A stretch of 64,000 nucleotides of DNA from Akkermansia muciniphila (GCA_945900785.1 CAMDJM010000011.1:1-64000), one strand, 5' to 3'; positions 5,727-16,185 are shown, counted from the stretch's first letter. Numbers and translations are program-made. The notes: generated by a model not told the origin, from the letters alone.

Positions 5727-8024
5727 ATGCCACAGACTCCTGAATCCAACGCCTTCACTCCGCTGGAAAACCCAGCGGAACTCTCCACCCGGACTCCTGC
5801 CCATGCTGCCGCCGGCGCTGCTGCGGTGGTCTCCTCCTTCCGTCATTTGTTATCCCGCACGGGTCCCCTGCGCGCGGCGGCGGGGATGCTGGGCTTGAAC
5901 CAGACGACTGGATTTGACTGTCCGAGCTGCGCCTGGCCGGATCCGGACGGGCACCGCAGTGCTTTCGAGTTTTGTGAAAATGGCGCGAAGGCGCTGGCCT
6001 CGGAAATCACCTCCTCCCGGGCAGATCCGGCGTTTTTTGCCCAGCACTCCATTGCGGAACTGGCCCGGCATTCTGATTTCGAGCTGGACCAGGCGGGCCG
6101 CCTGACGCATCCGATGGTGCTCCGGCCGGGGGCCACGCATTATCAAGCAATTTCCTGGGAGGACGCCTTCGCCCTGGCGGCGGAGGAGTTCAAGGCACTG
6201 CCGGTGGCGGATCAGGCGGTTTTTTACACCTCCGGGCGGGCCAGCAACGAAGCGGCTTTCGTCTGGCAGCTCTTTGCCCGGCAATTGGGCACCAACAATC
6301 TCCCTGACTGCTCAAATATGTGCCACGAGTCCAGCGGCTATGCCATGCAGGAAGCCATCGGGGTAGGGAAGGGCACCGTGACCCTGGACGATCTGCACCA
6401 CGCTGACATGATCCTCCTGATGGGACAAAATCCGGGGACAAATCACCCCCGGATGCTCACCGCTCTCCAGACCTGTGTCCGGAATGGCGGTCATCTGGTG
6501 GCGGTGAATCCTTTGCGCGAGGCTGGATTGCTGGGCTTCATGCATCCCCAGGAGATGCTGGGGACGCTGGGAAAAGCCACCCCGCTGGCCGCTGATTATT
6601 TGCAGCCTCAGCTGAATGGCGACATGGCTCTGCTGCGTGGCATGGCCAAAACCCTGGTCGAGGATAACACCATTGATGCTGACTTTATCCGCGCCCACAC
6701 CAACGGCTTCGAACTTTACGCCAATGCGGTGCGGAGTCAAAGTTGGGAAGAGCTGGAGCAGCTCAGCGGACTCCCCCGGGAGGCCATGCAGCGCACTGCC
6801 CGGGCCGCCGCCACCCGGCGGAATCTCATCACCTGCTGGGCGATGGGCCTCACCCAGCACCGCAATGCAGTGGCCACCATCCGGGAGGTGATCAACGTGC
6901 ATTTGCTGCTGGGAGCCATTGGTAAACCGGCAGCCGGGCTGTGTCCCGTCAGGGGGCATTCCAATGTCCAGGGAGACCGCACCATGGGCATTTTTGAGAA
7001 AATGCCGGAAGCGTTTCTGGACCGTCTGGAGCAGGAATTTTCCTTCCCCGCGCCCCGGCATCATGGCTACGACACTGTCGCTTCCATCCGGGCCATGCAT
7101 GATGGGAAGGTGGGAATCTTTGCGGCGCTGGGCGGTAATTTTTTGCAGGCAGCGCCGGATACAGAATACACCGCCCAAGCGCTGTCGAACTGCGCCCTGA
7201 CCCTTCATATTGCCACCAAGCTCAACCGCTCCCACCTCGTGACCGGCCGCACCGCGCTCATCCTGCCCTGCCTTGGCCGCAGTGAGGAAGACCTGCGCGA
7301 CGGCGTGCCGCAGTTTGTCACTGTGGAGGACAGCATGAGCATGGTGCACGCCTCCCGGGGCAGTTTAAAACCGGCCTCGCCAAACCTCCTGAGCGAGACC
7401 GCCATTGTCTGCGGACTGGCGGCAGTGGCCTTGGCGCAGAAAACGACCGTGCCGTGGGATGCCTATGCGGCGGATTACGATAAAATCCGCGACTCCATTT
7501 CCCGGGTGGTCCCGCATTTCGACCATTTCAATGAGCGCGTGCTCGCCCCGGGAGGCTTCCGCCTGCCCAACGATGCCAGCCGCCGGGTCTGGGACACGGA
7601 TTCGGGCAAGGCTGGATTCCACACCGTCCCCGTCAGCGCCTTCAAGGCGGCTCCCGGACGCTTCGTGCTCCAGACTTTCCGCAGTCACGATCAATTTAAT
7701 ACCACCATCTACGGGATGAACGACCGCTACCGGGGCATCAGTCATGGCCGCCGGATCATTTTCATGAATCCGGCCGACCTGAAAAAACTGGGCCTGCGGC
7801 CGCTCCAGCAGGTGGATCTGACCAGTTACTGGTCCGACGGCATCCGCCACGCGGAGGGATTCCAGGCCATCCCCTATGAAATGCCTTCCGGCAATTGCGC
7901 CGCCTATTATCCGGAAGCGAATGTGCTCGTTCCTCTCGGATCAGCGGCGGACTTCAGTGGCACTCCCACGTCAAAAAGTATCGAAGTCAGCATTGCACCG
8001 TCCCGGCTGCCTAATCAGATATAG
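5727..8024 (+). CDS. FdhF/YdeP family molybdopterin oxidoreductase
   Basis: A 765-aa protein matching the YdeP type of formate-dehydrogenase-alpha-like enzymes. It has a single CPSC pair at about 65-68 in place of the full four-Cys 4Fe-4S set, then the molybdopterin regions YTSGRASNEAAFVWQLFAR, NMCHESSGYAM, LMGQNPGTNHPRML and GHSNVQGDRTMG. The C-terminal molydopterin dinucleotide-binding domain has FRSHDQFNTTIYG. It is cytoplasmic, with no Tat signal. E. coli YdeP contributes to acid resistance; the substrate is undefined. The start at 5727 is taken over upstream starts since earlier residues overlap the promoter hairpin. Confidence 0.85.
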   Translation: MPQTPESNAFTPLENPAELSTRTPAHAAAGAAAVVSSFRHLLSRTGPLRAAAGMLGLNQTTGFDCPSCAWPDPDGHRSAFEFCENGAKALASEITSSRADPAFFAQHSIAELARHSDFELDQAGRLTHPMVLRPGATHYQAISWEDAFALAAEEFKALPVADQAVFYTSGRASNEAAFVWQLFARQLGTNNLPDCSNMCHESSGYAMQEAIGVGKGTVTLDDLHHADMILLMGQNPGTNHPRMLTALQTCVRNGGHLVAVNPLREAGLLGFMHPQEMLGTLGKATPLAADYLQPQLNGDMALLRGMAKTLVEDNTIDADFIRAHTNGFELYANAVRSQSWEELEQLSGLPREAMQRTARAAATRRNLITCWAMGLTQHRNAVATIREVINVHLLLGAIGKPAAGLCPVRGHSNVQGDRTMGIFEKMPEAFLDRLEQEFSFPAPRHHGYDTVASIRAMHDGKVGIFAALGGNFLQAAPDTEYTAQALSNCALTLHIATKLNRSHLVTGRTALILPCLGRSEEDLRDGVPQFVTVEDSMSMVHASRGSLKPASPNLLSETAIVCGLAAVALAQKTTVPWDAYAADYDKIRDSISRVVPHFDHFNERVLAPGGFRLPNDASRRVWDTDSGKAGFHTVPVSAFKAAPGRFVLQTFRSHDQFNTTIYGMNDRYRGISHGRRIIFMNPADLKKLGLRPLQQVDLTSYWSDGIRHAEGFQAIPYEMPSGNCAAYYPEANVLVPLGSAADFSGTPTSKSIEVSIAPSRLPNQI

Positions 8025-8288
8025 GGTTGCTGATTTCTGCTCATAACGATAAATTCCTTTCCGGTTTGGTTTTTTTACTACCCTATGGCCGGGAATTTTC
8101 AGGAGTTGATAAAAACAGTCAAGGGAATTGCAGGAACAGAGCTGGGTCTTTGAACAGGAGCATGCCGCAAAAAGTCTTCCATCACGCCTGGCGGCAATTT
8201 TGATAAAAATGCATGAATGGGATTTTTTTCCGTTTTGCGACTCAGGAAGAACTTGAACTGGCGGGCCATACGGATGAATGGGCAGGGA
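8025..8288. other. Intergenic spacer, leader of the GH9 pseudogene
   Basis: This 260-bp spacer is AT-richer than its neighbours. I see no gene, strong hairpin or repeat. The same frame as the GH9 gene is open upstream to 8217, but the residues before 8289 do not resemble a signal peptide. Confidence 0.5.
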
Positions 8289-11200
8289 ATGAATCTGTTG
8301 AAATTCCGGACTTGGGTCAGCGTGAACCGCGCGGCGGCCGTTTTGTTGTCTCTCCTTCCCTCCCGGATGTTGGCCGATCAGGCTGCGTTGGATGGAACCT
8401 CCCTAACTTTGCCTCAGGTGGGGGAGCATTGCCTGCGTGTCCTGGATTCCGGGACTTTGGAACTGCTGCGGATCAATGGCATGCCTCCGGGAGGGACGGT
8501 GGACAGTTGAAATTTTGATGTGACCGGGGGAGTTTTCACCAGCCCGCCTCTGACGGAGTTTAATGTTACGGTGGACGGCCAGGCCGTTGCCGTCACCAGA
8601 TCAGGCTTCCGACGCCGGGCCGTGTCCGTGCCTCCGCAGGTGCGGGATCTGCGGGTGGAGAGCCGGCTTTTTCTGCGTCTTGCGGCTCCGGTGCCGGAAG
8701 GGGCGGTGGTCGTTGTGACCAATCCAGGGGCCGCCCTTTGGCCAGCTGGTTTTTCCTTCGCCATCACGGCCAGTCCGCTGCGGCTGAGCCATGCGATCCA
8801 CGTGAATCAGGAAGGTTACACCACCACTCTGCCGAAGCAGGTGATGATCGGTTATAATCTGGGCAGCCTGGGGGAACTGCCGCTGAATCCAGCCTTGGGG
8901 TTCAGCCTGGTGGAAACGGGATCGGGAAACACGGTTTTCAGCGGCCCGCTGACCCGGCGGGCTGACGCAGGATTCACCATGGCTCCCCTGCCGTATCAGG
9001 AAGTGCTCCAGGCGGATTTCAGTGCTTGGCAAACTCCAGGGGAATACCGGCTGCAAGTGCCCGGGCTGGGGGCTTCCCTGCCGTTTTTGATCGCCGATGG
9101 CATGGCGATGAATTTCACCCGGGCCTATGCGCTGGGCATTTACCAGCAGCGCTCCGGGGCTCCCGTGGGGTTGCCCTTCTCCCGTCATTCCCACGCCGCC
9201 AGCCATCTGGCCCCAGCCCAGGTGCCGGTGCCCTCAGCCTCCTTTGTAAAAGCCTGGCAGAATATTGCTTCGGTCAACGGCAACTACAATCTGAATCCCC
9301 GTCACACCGCCCCCCGTCTGGCGACTGAGGCGGATCAGTTGTTTCCCTTCATCAATGCCAGCCATATCGACGTCTCCGGCGGCCACTATGATGCCGGGGA
9401 CTACAGCAAATATACCATCAACAGCGCCCAGATGCTGCATTACCTGACGTTTGCCGTGGATTCCATGCCGGGCGTGGCGGCTCTGGATAATCTGGGCCTG
9501 CCGGAGAGTGGCGATGGGATCAGCGATGTGCTGCAGGAGGCCATGCACGAGGCGGCTTTTCTGTCAAAAATGCAGGACGCCGATGGAGGCTTTTATTTCC
9601 TCGTCTATCCCAAGGAACGCAAATATGAGGACAACGTGCTCCCGGACCAGGGGGATCCGCAAATTGTCTATCCGAAAAACACCTCGGCCACGGCGGCGGC
9701 CACGGCTGCGCTGGCGGAGCTGGCATCTTCCCCAACTTTCCAAAACCTCTATCCGGCGCTGGCAGCCAGCTATCTGCAGAAGGCAAATCTGGGCTGGCAG
9801 TTCCTGCTGAACGCCATCGCCACCTACGGCAAGGATGGATGCTATCAAAAAATAACCCATTATGGCGACGTCTTCATGCACGATGATGAGCTGGCCTGGG
9901 CGGCCTGTGCGATTTTCTTGGCGACAGGGGATGCCAACGCCCACAGCCTGCTGCGCACCTGGTATGATCCTTCCGACCGGAACACCCGCCGGTGGACCTG
10001 GTGGCGGCTGTTTGAGGCCTATGGATGTGCGACGCGCAGCTACGCCTTTGCCGTCAGCAGCGGGCGGCGCACGGCTGGGGAGACGGATGCGGCCTACCTG
10101 ACCAAGTGCCGCAATGAGGTCCAAGGCGCCGGTGATTATGCCCTGACAAATAGCCTCAACAGCGCCTACGGCACGGGCTTTGATTCCGCTTCCAAGCGCA
10201 CCCGCTCAGCCGGCTGGTATTTTTCCTAGGAACGCGCTTTTGATATCAGCGCCGCCCGGGCGCTGCTGGACAAGCCCGGCTACCTCGCCGGGATCATGAC
10301 CAACCTGAACTACGAAGCCGGCGGCAATCCGGTCAATATCTGCTATATCACCGGCATCGGCCAACGGCGTCAGCATGAGATCGTGAACCAGTATGCCAAA
10401 AATGACCGGCGCGATTTGCCACCTTCCGGCATTCCCCAGGGCAATCTGCAAACCGGTATCCCGTGGCTGAATCTGTATGGCACCGAGCCTGCTTCCCTGA
10501 CTTTTCCCAGGGACAGTGCGGATACCGCGCCTTATGCTTTTTACGACCGTTGGACGGATACCTTCAACACCAGCACGGAGGCGGTGACGGTGGATGCCAC
10601 CCGCAGTCTGGTCAGCCTGGCCATGGTCGCGGCCGGCACCCCGGGCGCCACCCAGGCGTGGCAGAGCAGTCCTGCTACCATTATCATTCCACCGGGGGAT
10701 GTCACCGTGGGCACGCCGGTAACGGCGGTGCTGTCCGCTCCAGGCGTGGATCTTTCCCAGGCCAGAATTGTCTGGGAGTCCGGCGATGTTCCTCCCGCCT
10801 ATAGCGGGACGGAGTGGACCTTCACGCCTGCCAGTGTTGGATTGCAATGGATTGAGGTGGAGGCTGCGTTGCCGGATGGGCGGCGGGTCGCCGCTGCAAC
10901 GTCCTTTGCCACCAAGGTCGTGAGTGGTGATTATCCCTGGGAGAGTGACAGCAATACCCTGGCGCTCTATCACTTTGACGGGAATTGGCAGGACAGCAGC
11001 AGCCGGGGCTTCCACCTCACGGCGGCTGGCGCGGTAACCAAAGCCACGGACAACCGGGGCTGGATGGCCTATCCGGCCGGGGGCACGGCCCGGTTTACGG
11101 CTTTCGGGCAGACCTTGAGCGTGGCGATTCCCGATTCCCTGATCATGCCAGGCAGTGTCAGGCCGGATCTGACGATCGAGGCCCGGATTTATCCCCGGGC

Positions 11201-11558
11201 GTGGAAAGCCTATGGGGTGAGCAATGGCCCGGTGGTTTCCCTCCGTCAGGAGTGGGATAACTCCCTGGAACTGCGCGATGGCAAATGGAACAGCCCGGCG
11301 GCTCCCTTGGCAGCGGCGGGGAATGTGATCGCGGCCAACAGTGCGGCATGGTCACCGGCCTGCACTCTGAATACCTGGCATTTGTTGAAACTGACCCTCT
11401 CCAGCAGTGGCTCGATTCAATGCCGCCTGGATGGCAACCTGGTAGGAACCGCCAATGCCGCAGCATTTTCCGGCAATCGGACCAATGCCTGGATCTTTAC
11501 GCTGGGGAATTTTGACGGGGATCTGGATGAAGTCCGCGTCAGCAATGTGGTCCGATAA
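8289..11558 (+). pseudogene. GH9 endoglucanase-like gene interrupted by two in-frame stops
   Basis: A single reading frame runs from the ATG at 8289 to 11558, broken only by TGA at 8508-8510 and TAG at 10227-10229, with no frameshift. Across both stops the protein continues sensibly: a signal peptide; an N-terminal Ig-like domain (HVNQEGYTTTLPKQVMIGY); the GH9 catalytic domain with GGHYDAGDYSKY (catalytic Asp), LPESGDGISDVLQEAMHEA and STEAVTVDATRSLVSLAM (catalytic Glu); then an Ig-like segment and a C-terminal LamG/concanavalin domain (NTLALYHFDGNW). TGG to TGA and CAG to TAG single transitions would explain both stops. GH9 enzymes cleave beta-glucans such as cellulose. The intact protein would be exported and about 1090 residues long. 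Confidence 0.85.
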
Positions 11559-11589
11559 GTTGGTTTCCTGGCGGGTAGTCAGGAAACGT

Positions 11590-11650
11590 GAGGACTGCGG
11601 CGCAGTGACTCCCGCAGGCGGGTGACTGGGAGTCCGCAGCGCTCCGGCAG
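11590..11650. repeat. GC-rich interspersed palindromic repeat
   Basis: ACTCCC and GGGAGT flank a CCCGC/CGGG mini-hairpin, with CTGCGGCGC on the left answered by CCGCAGCGCT on the right. It lies between two genes and looks like a REP-type element. Confidence 0.35.
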
Positions 11651-11754
11651 GAAGCTCTGGGCGACGTTGCCACTGCTTTTACTCGTCGCGCTCCCGTTTT
11701 TTGATGGAGCAGGGATGGCTGGGAGAGGCGTATGGCGGCGTTGAGTCATTATTG

Positions 11755-11783
11755 AGTATTGTAATTATGAAAATTATAATACT
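11755..11783. terminator. AT-rich inverted repeat between converging genes
   Basis: AGTATTGTAAT (11755-11765) is answered by ATTATAATACT (11773-11783), ten of eleven positions paired, around a 7-nt loop. It lies between the converging GH9 and sulfatase genes, where a terminator or processing hairpin would be expected. GC content is low, so a protein-binding site is equally possible. Confidence 0.3.
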
Positions 11784-11852
11784 GCTTCGAAAAAAATCAA
11801 ACTGTTCTTTTGATTGATTGCCCGTGAGAGAATGCCTGCCTGGCCGCAGGCT

Positions 11853-13286
11853 CTATCGTTTTGCGGGTGCCCCATCGCGTAATGGCCAGTGTGGATTGGG
11901 ACGGCGGGCCGATTCCAGGGTCGTTTCGGCCCGGTCAACGATTTCCGGCAGGGTTGAAGCGAGGTTTCTCGACTCGGTGGGGTCGGTGCTTAGGTCGTAA
12001 ATTTCCAAGGGAGCATCCTGACGCTGCAGGCGGAGGGCTTTCCAGCGTCCATCGAGGAGGAGGGCTTGGCTGGTGCCGCCTTCGTGGAATTCCCAGTAGA
12101 GAAATTCGTGCTTTTTGACCTCGCCCTGACCACTGAGCAGGGGCACCAGGCTGAGGCTATCCCGCTCCGGCGGCAGGGGCTGGGCAGCCAGTTCGGCGGC
12201 GGTGGCCATGAGATCACCGAAGTAAGCAGCGTGGCCGCTGGTGCCGGGAGGGATGACGCCAGGGAGGCAGGCGATGAAGGGCACCCGGATGCCGCCCTCG
12301 GTGAGGGAGCGTTTGATGCCCCGGAAGGGTCCGGAGGATTGGAAAAACGCCGGTTCATTGCCGCCCTCGGCATGGGGGCCGTTGTCACTGGTGAAAAGGA
12401 TCAGGGTGTTATGCTCCAAGCCGGCGGTGGCGAGGGTCTCGCGGAGGCGGCCGACGCAGCGGTCGACGCGCGAAATGCTGGCGGCCTGGCCTTTGTTAGG
12501 CTGGGTCCAGGGTTCTGAGGCGTAGGCACCGTAATCCGGGACTTCCATGCCGTCCTTCAAAGCCCGGTTGCGTTCATTGTTGGCGTGGGGGCTGACAAGG
12601 GAGAGGCAGAGGAAGAAGGGGCGCCCAGGTTCCTGCTGGATGAATTTCACGGCTTCATCAGTAAAAAGATCGTCGGCGAATTCGAGGCGGTTCGTGGAGT
12701 AGCCACTGCCTTCCGTGCCGATAGGGGTGAGGTCGTTTTTCAGAGGCTGGCGGATGCGGCCGCGCCAGAGAAAGTCCGGATAGTGATTGTGGGCGTGGGT
12801 CTGGTCCAAGTAGCCGAAGAAGGAATTGAACCCTTTTTCCAGGGGATGGCCGGGGCCGTCCACTGCGTCTCCCAGGCCCCATTTTCCGATGAGACCCGTG
12901 CGGTAGCCGGCGGCTTGGAGAATCGAGGGCAGAGTGGGTTCTTCTGCCGTGAGGGTCTGGGCGGCGGGGTTGTTCTTGGCGGCGTTGCCGCGGACGGTGG
13001 TGTGGCCGGTGTGCTGGCCTGTCATGAGCACGGAGCGCGATGGAGCGCAAACCGTGCTGCCGGCGTAGAATTGCGTAAAGCGCAGGCCTCCGGTGGCCAT
13101 GCGGTCGAGGTGTGGGGTTTTGATTTTCTGTTGGCCGTAGCAGCCTAAATCACCATAACCAAGGTCGTCGGCGAGGACCAGCAGAATGCTCGGCTTCCCG
13201 GGAAATGGAGCCGCTGGGCTGTGGCCAGGAAACGCCAGCAGGAACAGGACAAGGCTGCAGGAGCGAAATTTCGGCAGGTAGAACAT
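11853..13286 (-). CDS. Arylsulfatase family protein, secreted
   Basis: A 477-aa protein from the Met at 13286 (FYLPKFRSCSLVLFLLAFPGHSPAA, a signal peptide). Type I sulfatase signatures: ILLVLADDLGYGDLGCYGQ (metal-binding Asp pair), CAPSR at about 80-84 (the C-x-P-x-R site whose Cys becomes formylglycine), GKWGLGD, and LILFTSDNGPHAEGGN with the metal ligands DNG. It hydrolyses sulfate esters, probably on polysaccharides, in the periplasm or outside. The neighbouring broken GH9 suggests a former polysaccharide-use locus. A formylglycine-generating enzyme must be elsewhere, as none is in the window. Confidence 0.92.
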   Translation of the reverse strand: MFYLPKFRSCSLVLFLLAFPGHSPAAPFPGKPSILLVLADDLGYGDLGCYGQQKIKTPHLDRMATGGLRFTQFYAGSTVCAPSRSVLMTGQHTGHTTVRGNAAKNNPAAQTLTAEEPTLPSILQAAGYRTGLIGKWGLGDAVDGPGHPLEKGFNSFFGYLDQTHAHNHYPDFLWRGRIRQPLKNDLTPIGTEGSGYSTNRLEFADDLFTDEAVKFIQQEPGRPFFLCLSLVSPHANNERNRALKDGMEVPDYGAYASEPWTQPNKGQAASISRVDRCVGRLRETLATAGLEHNTLILFTSDNGPHAEGGNEPAFFQSSGPFRGIKRSLTEGGIRVPFIACLPGVIPPGTSGHAAYFGDLMATAAELAAQPLPPERDSLSLVPLLSGQGEVKKHEFLYWEFHEGGTSQALLLDGRWKALRLQRQDAPLEIYDLSTDPTESRNLASTLPEIVDRAETTLESARRPNPHWPLRDGAPAKR

Positions 13287-13366
13287 CACCACGCCATCGC
13301 CCGCCAAGGCCGGAGCACAAGCGCTCTGGCTTACGCAATCGGGGCATGCTGTCCGGGCGACTTTCC

Positions 13367-13408
13367 CACAAAAAACCCCAAAGCGGTGTGGGGCTTTGGG
13401 GTTTTGTG
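13367..13408 (-). terminator. Intrinsic terminator downstream of the PilT genes
   Basis: The stem is GCTTTGGGG (13393-13401) pairing with CCCCAAAGC (13376-13384), extended by the flanking A and T runs with a two-base bulge. Read leftward it ends in a T6 tract after the stem, the form of a rho-independent terminator for the leftward pilT pair. Confidence 0.75.
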
Positions 13409-13446
13409 AATTGCGGTAGTGCGGGGCGGCACCCTGGCTTTATGCC

Positions 13447-14529
13447 TTACGCCATGTGGTCGGAGGTTTCCTTGGTGAGGTATTTCTTGAAGCGGGTCTT
13501 GTCGATGGCTTTCATGTAGGCCTCCATCGGGGTGACCTTTTCAATCTTCAGGTTTTCCCAGATGGCATTGTCCATGAACTGCATGCCGTAGGCGGCACCA
13601 CCGGTGATCACGTCGGATAGCTTCTGGGTGGCCCCTTCACGAATGATGGCGGCCACCGCCGGGGTGGCGACGAGGATTTCATTTACCGCCACACGGCCGT
13701 TGCCATCTGCAGTTTTCATGAGCAACTGGGCTACGACGCCGCGCAGGGAGGCGGCGAGCATGGTGCGCACCTGGGATTGCTGGTCAGAGGGGAACACGTC
13801 GACCAGACGGTCAACCGTCTTGCGGGCGTTGTTGGTGTGCAGGGTGCCGAAGACAAGCAGGCCGGTTTCCGCTGCTGTGAGGGCGAGGGAGATGGTTTCC
13901 AGGTCGCGCATTTCCCCCACCAGCACGATGTCCGCATCCTCACGGAGGGAGGCGCGCAGACCATCGGAGAACGTGGGCGTCTGGATCGGCACTTCCCGTT
14001 GGGTGATAATGCTCTTCTTGTTGCGGTGGACGAATTCGATGGGTTCCTCGACCGTGATAATGTGGCGGGAGAAGTTGACGTTGATGTAGTCGATCAGCGC
14101 GGCGAGCGTGGTGGACTTGCCGGATCCGGTTGGCCCGGTCACGAGCACCAACCCGCTGCGCATTTCGCCGAAGCGCTTCACGACCTCAGGGATGCCGAGA
14201 TCCTCAAGGGTTTTGATCTTGGTCGGAATCAGACGGAAGACGGCACCATAGCCATTTTGCTGCTTGTAGTAGTTGCAGCGGAAGCGTGAGTCCTCATCCA
14301 TTTCATAGGCAAAGTCGAGGTCGCCGCGGGCAATGAATTTTTCCCAAGCGCGGGGTTCGCAGATGCCGGTGAGCATGGTTTCCATGACTTCACGGGTGAG
14401 GATTTCCTCGGAAATGGCGCGCACGCCGCCGTGCACGCGCACTTTGGCCGGCTGGCCCTCGGCGATGTGAAGGTCGGAACCGCCGAGTTCGATAAGATGG
14501 TGGAAGAGTTGGTCAATGACAGCAGCCAT
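13447..14529 (-). CDS. pilT: PilT-like type IV pilus ATPase (retraction motor)
   Basis: A 360-aa cytoplasmic GspE/PilT-family hexameric ATPase. The N-terminal PAS-like domain begins DQLFHHLIELGGSDLHIAEGQPAKVRVHG. Walker A is TGPTGSGKST at 131-140; the Asp box EEPIEF follows; Walker B is ADIVLVGEMRD at about 199-209; the His box is GTLHTNNARKTVDRL. The PilT-specific AIRNLIRE-type helix appears as AAIIREGATQKL. It would power pilus retraction and twitching. It is the second gene of a leftward pair, 66 bp after a paralogue, and is followed by a strong terminator. No other pilus genes are in the window. Confidence 0.9.
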   Translation of the reverse strand: MAAVIDQLFHHLIELGGSDLHIAEGQPAKVRVHGGVRAISEEILTREVMETMLTGICEPRAWEKFIARGDLDFAYEMDEDSRFRCNYYKQQNGYGAVFRLIPTKIKTLEDLGIPEVVKRFGEMRSGLVLVTGPTGSGKSTTLAALIDYINVNFSRHIITVEEPIEFVHRNKKSIITQREVPIQTPTFSDGLRASLREDADIVLVGEMRDLETISLALTAAETGLLVFGTLHTNNARKTVDRLVDVFPSDQQSQVRTMLAASLRGVVAQLLMKTADGNGRVAVNEILVATPAVAAIIREGATQKLSDVITGGAAYGMQFMDNAIWENLKIEKVTPMEAYMKAIDKTRFKKYLTKETSDHMA

Positions 14530-14595
14530 AGCAGTCTGGGAGGGAAAAAGTTGGAAAAAGGAATGGCACCAGGCGGGCCCGGCACCAGGAGGGGG

Positions 14596-15699
14596 TTACA
14601 TTTTGAGATCCTTGCGCATCTGGTCCTGGTCGATGGCGCGGAAGAGACAGTCTTCTGCGGTGATAACGTCCCGGTCGTAGAGGTTTTTCAGCGCGTCATC
14701 CATGGTGACCATGCCGACAGAACGGCCGGTCTGCATGATGCCCGGCAGCATGAAGGTTTTGCCTTCGCGGATACAGTTGGCGACGGCGGGGGTATTCACC
14801 AGCAGCTCGATGGCGAGGGCGCGGCCGTTGCCGTCCTTCCGGGGCACCAACTGCTGGGAAATGATGCCGCGCAGGGATTCACTCACCATGATGCGGATCT
14901 GATCCCGCTGGTCGGTGGGGAACACATCAAGCACACGGTCCAGCGTCCGGGGAGCGGAACCGGTGTGCAGGGTGCCCAGCACCAGGTGACCCGTTTCCGA
15001 AGCGGTAATGGCGAGGGAGATGGTTTCAAGGTCGCGCATTTCCCCGACCATGATGACGTCAGGATCCTGACGGAGCGCCCCGCGCAGCGCCGCCGCGAAG
15101 GAGTCCGTGTGGCTGTGCACTTCGCGCTGGTTGACGTGGCATCCTTTGGACTCGAAGACATATTCAATCGGGTCTTCGAGGGTAATGATATGGTCATTCC
15201 GCTCCACATTGATGGCATCGACAAGGGCGGCCAGGGTAGTGGATTTTCCGGAACCCACCGCTCCCGTAACGAGCACGAGGCCGTTGTGATATTGGGTGAG
15301 GGGGATCAGGCTTTTGGGCAGCTTCAATTCATCCATGGTCCGCACGGAGGTATTGATGATCCGGAAAGCCATGTCGTAGCCGAGGCGCTGGCTCACCACC
15401 GAGGCACGGAAGCGGCCAAACGGCGTGGCATAAGCAAAGTCCACGTCACCCCGCTCCTGGAGCCGGGCCATTTCCTTGGGGGCGAGGAAACCCTCCACGA
15501 GGCGCTTGGCATCGGCGGCGGTGAGCTTCTCCGCGTTGGACCAGATCTGCTGGAGCTGGCCATAGCGCCGCCACAGGGGGGGCGAGGCGGTGGCCAGGTG
15601 CATGTCGGAACAATCATATTCCTGACCGATTTTGAGATATTCGTCAACGTGGGGCAGGGTCGCCACGGTGTCCGGGTTTGCTTCAGTAGCCTCGCTCAT
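14596..15699 (-). CDS. PilT/PilU-like type IV pilus ATPase paralogue
   Basis: A 367-aa PilT-family ATPase with Walker A GAVGSGKST (about 146-154), EDPIEYVF, Walker B PDVIMVGEMRD and HTGSAPRTLDRVLDVFP. The terminal helix motif is ANCIREGKTFML. It diverges clearly from the adjacent copy and has a longer N-terminus (SEATEANPDTVATLP). In other bacteria a second PilT-like protein (PilU) assists retraction, so PilU is the likely role, but sequence reading cannot tell them apart. It is the first gene of the pair and ends at the shared terminator past 13447. Confidence 0.88.
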   Translation of the reverse strand: MSEATEANPDTVATLPHVDEYLKIGQEYDCSDMHLATASPPLWRRYGQLQQIWSNAEKLTAADAKRLVEGFLAPKEMARLQERGDVDFAYATPFGRFRASVVSQRLGYDMAFRIINTSVRTMDELKLPKSLIPLTQYHNGLVLVTGAVGSGKSTTLAALVDAINVERNDHIITLEDPIEYVFESKGCHVNQREVHSHTDSFAAALRGALRQDPDVIMVGEMRDLETISLAITASETGHLVLGTLHTGSAPRTLDRVLDVFPTDQRDQIRIMVSESLRGIISQQLVPRKDGNGRALAIELLVNTPAVANCIREGKTFMLPGIMQTGRSVGMVTMDDALKNLYDRDVITAEDCLFRAIDQDQMRKDLKM

Positions 15700-15783
15700 G
15701 CAGGGGGATTCCTATGGGATAAAGGGTGGTGGTGGAAAAACAGTCGCGGTTTAGGCGAAGGATGGGTCCAGAGCAAGGCGGGG

Positions 15784-16185
15784 TTATTCTTTTTTACGCA
15801 GGAGATCTGCAAGCATTTTTTTCCCGAAATCAGCGATTTGCGGGCCATATTTTTCTATCCCTTTCTCCAGCAGGGTCCCGGCAACTGCGGTGCCAGCCAT
15901 GCCAGCCGCCCCCGAGGCAGTGGGTTTCAGGTGTTTGAAGGCTTCCTCCGCCAGCTCCCGGGCGATTTTTCTCGCAGAAGGCGTGGCCAGCAGCCGCGAA
16001 AGCACGACCCCCGCCAGGACGGCCCCGCCTGCCAGGACGATTGGATTCCGGGCGAGGGATTCCAGGGAAGGGTGGAGCGGACGCGGGTGCGGTGCCTTCG
16101 ATTCCCCCGGCACACTCCCGGCAGGAGGCAGCACGACGAAGTTGGGAGTCGATTCAGGAAGATTCAGCGGTGATTCGGCAGACAT
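15784..16185 (-). CDS. Small membrane-associated protein, unknown
   Basis: A 133-aa protein from the Met at 16185. A proline-rich N-terminus (LNLPESTPNFVVLPPAG) precedes LARNPIVLAGGAVLAGVVLSRLLA, one membrane helix at about 58-78. A helical segment with a Gly/Ala-rich hydrophobic part (AAGMAGTAVAGTLLEKGIEKYGPQIADFGKKMLADLLRKKE) ends the protein. It follows the DUF883-like gene by 23 bp and is probably co-transcribed with it. The pairing suggests a membrane-anchored envelope or stress factor; no family is recognised. Confidence 0.65.
   Translation of the reverse strand: MSAESPLNLPESTPNFVVLPPAGSVPGESKAPHPRPLHPSLESLARNPIVLAGGAVLAGVVLSRLLATPSARKIARELAEEAFKHLKPTASGAAGMAGTAVAGTLLEKGIEKYGPQIADFGKKMLADLLRKKE

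Noticed and set aside
8508-10229. Recoding of TGA and TAG as sense codons in this genome
   Set aside because: Neighbouring intact genes (for example hupE with TGA, vapC with TAG) use both codons as terminators, so a changed code is not supported.
14431-16173. 580-aa rightward open frame over the PilT genes
   Set aside because: It is antisense to two clear PilT ATPases; long antisense frames are common in GC-rich DNA.
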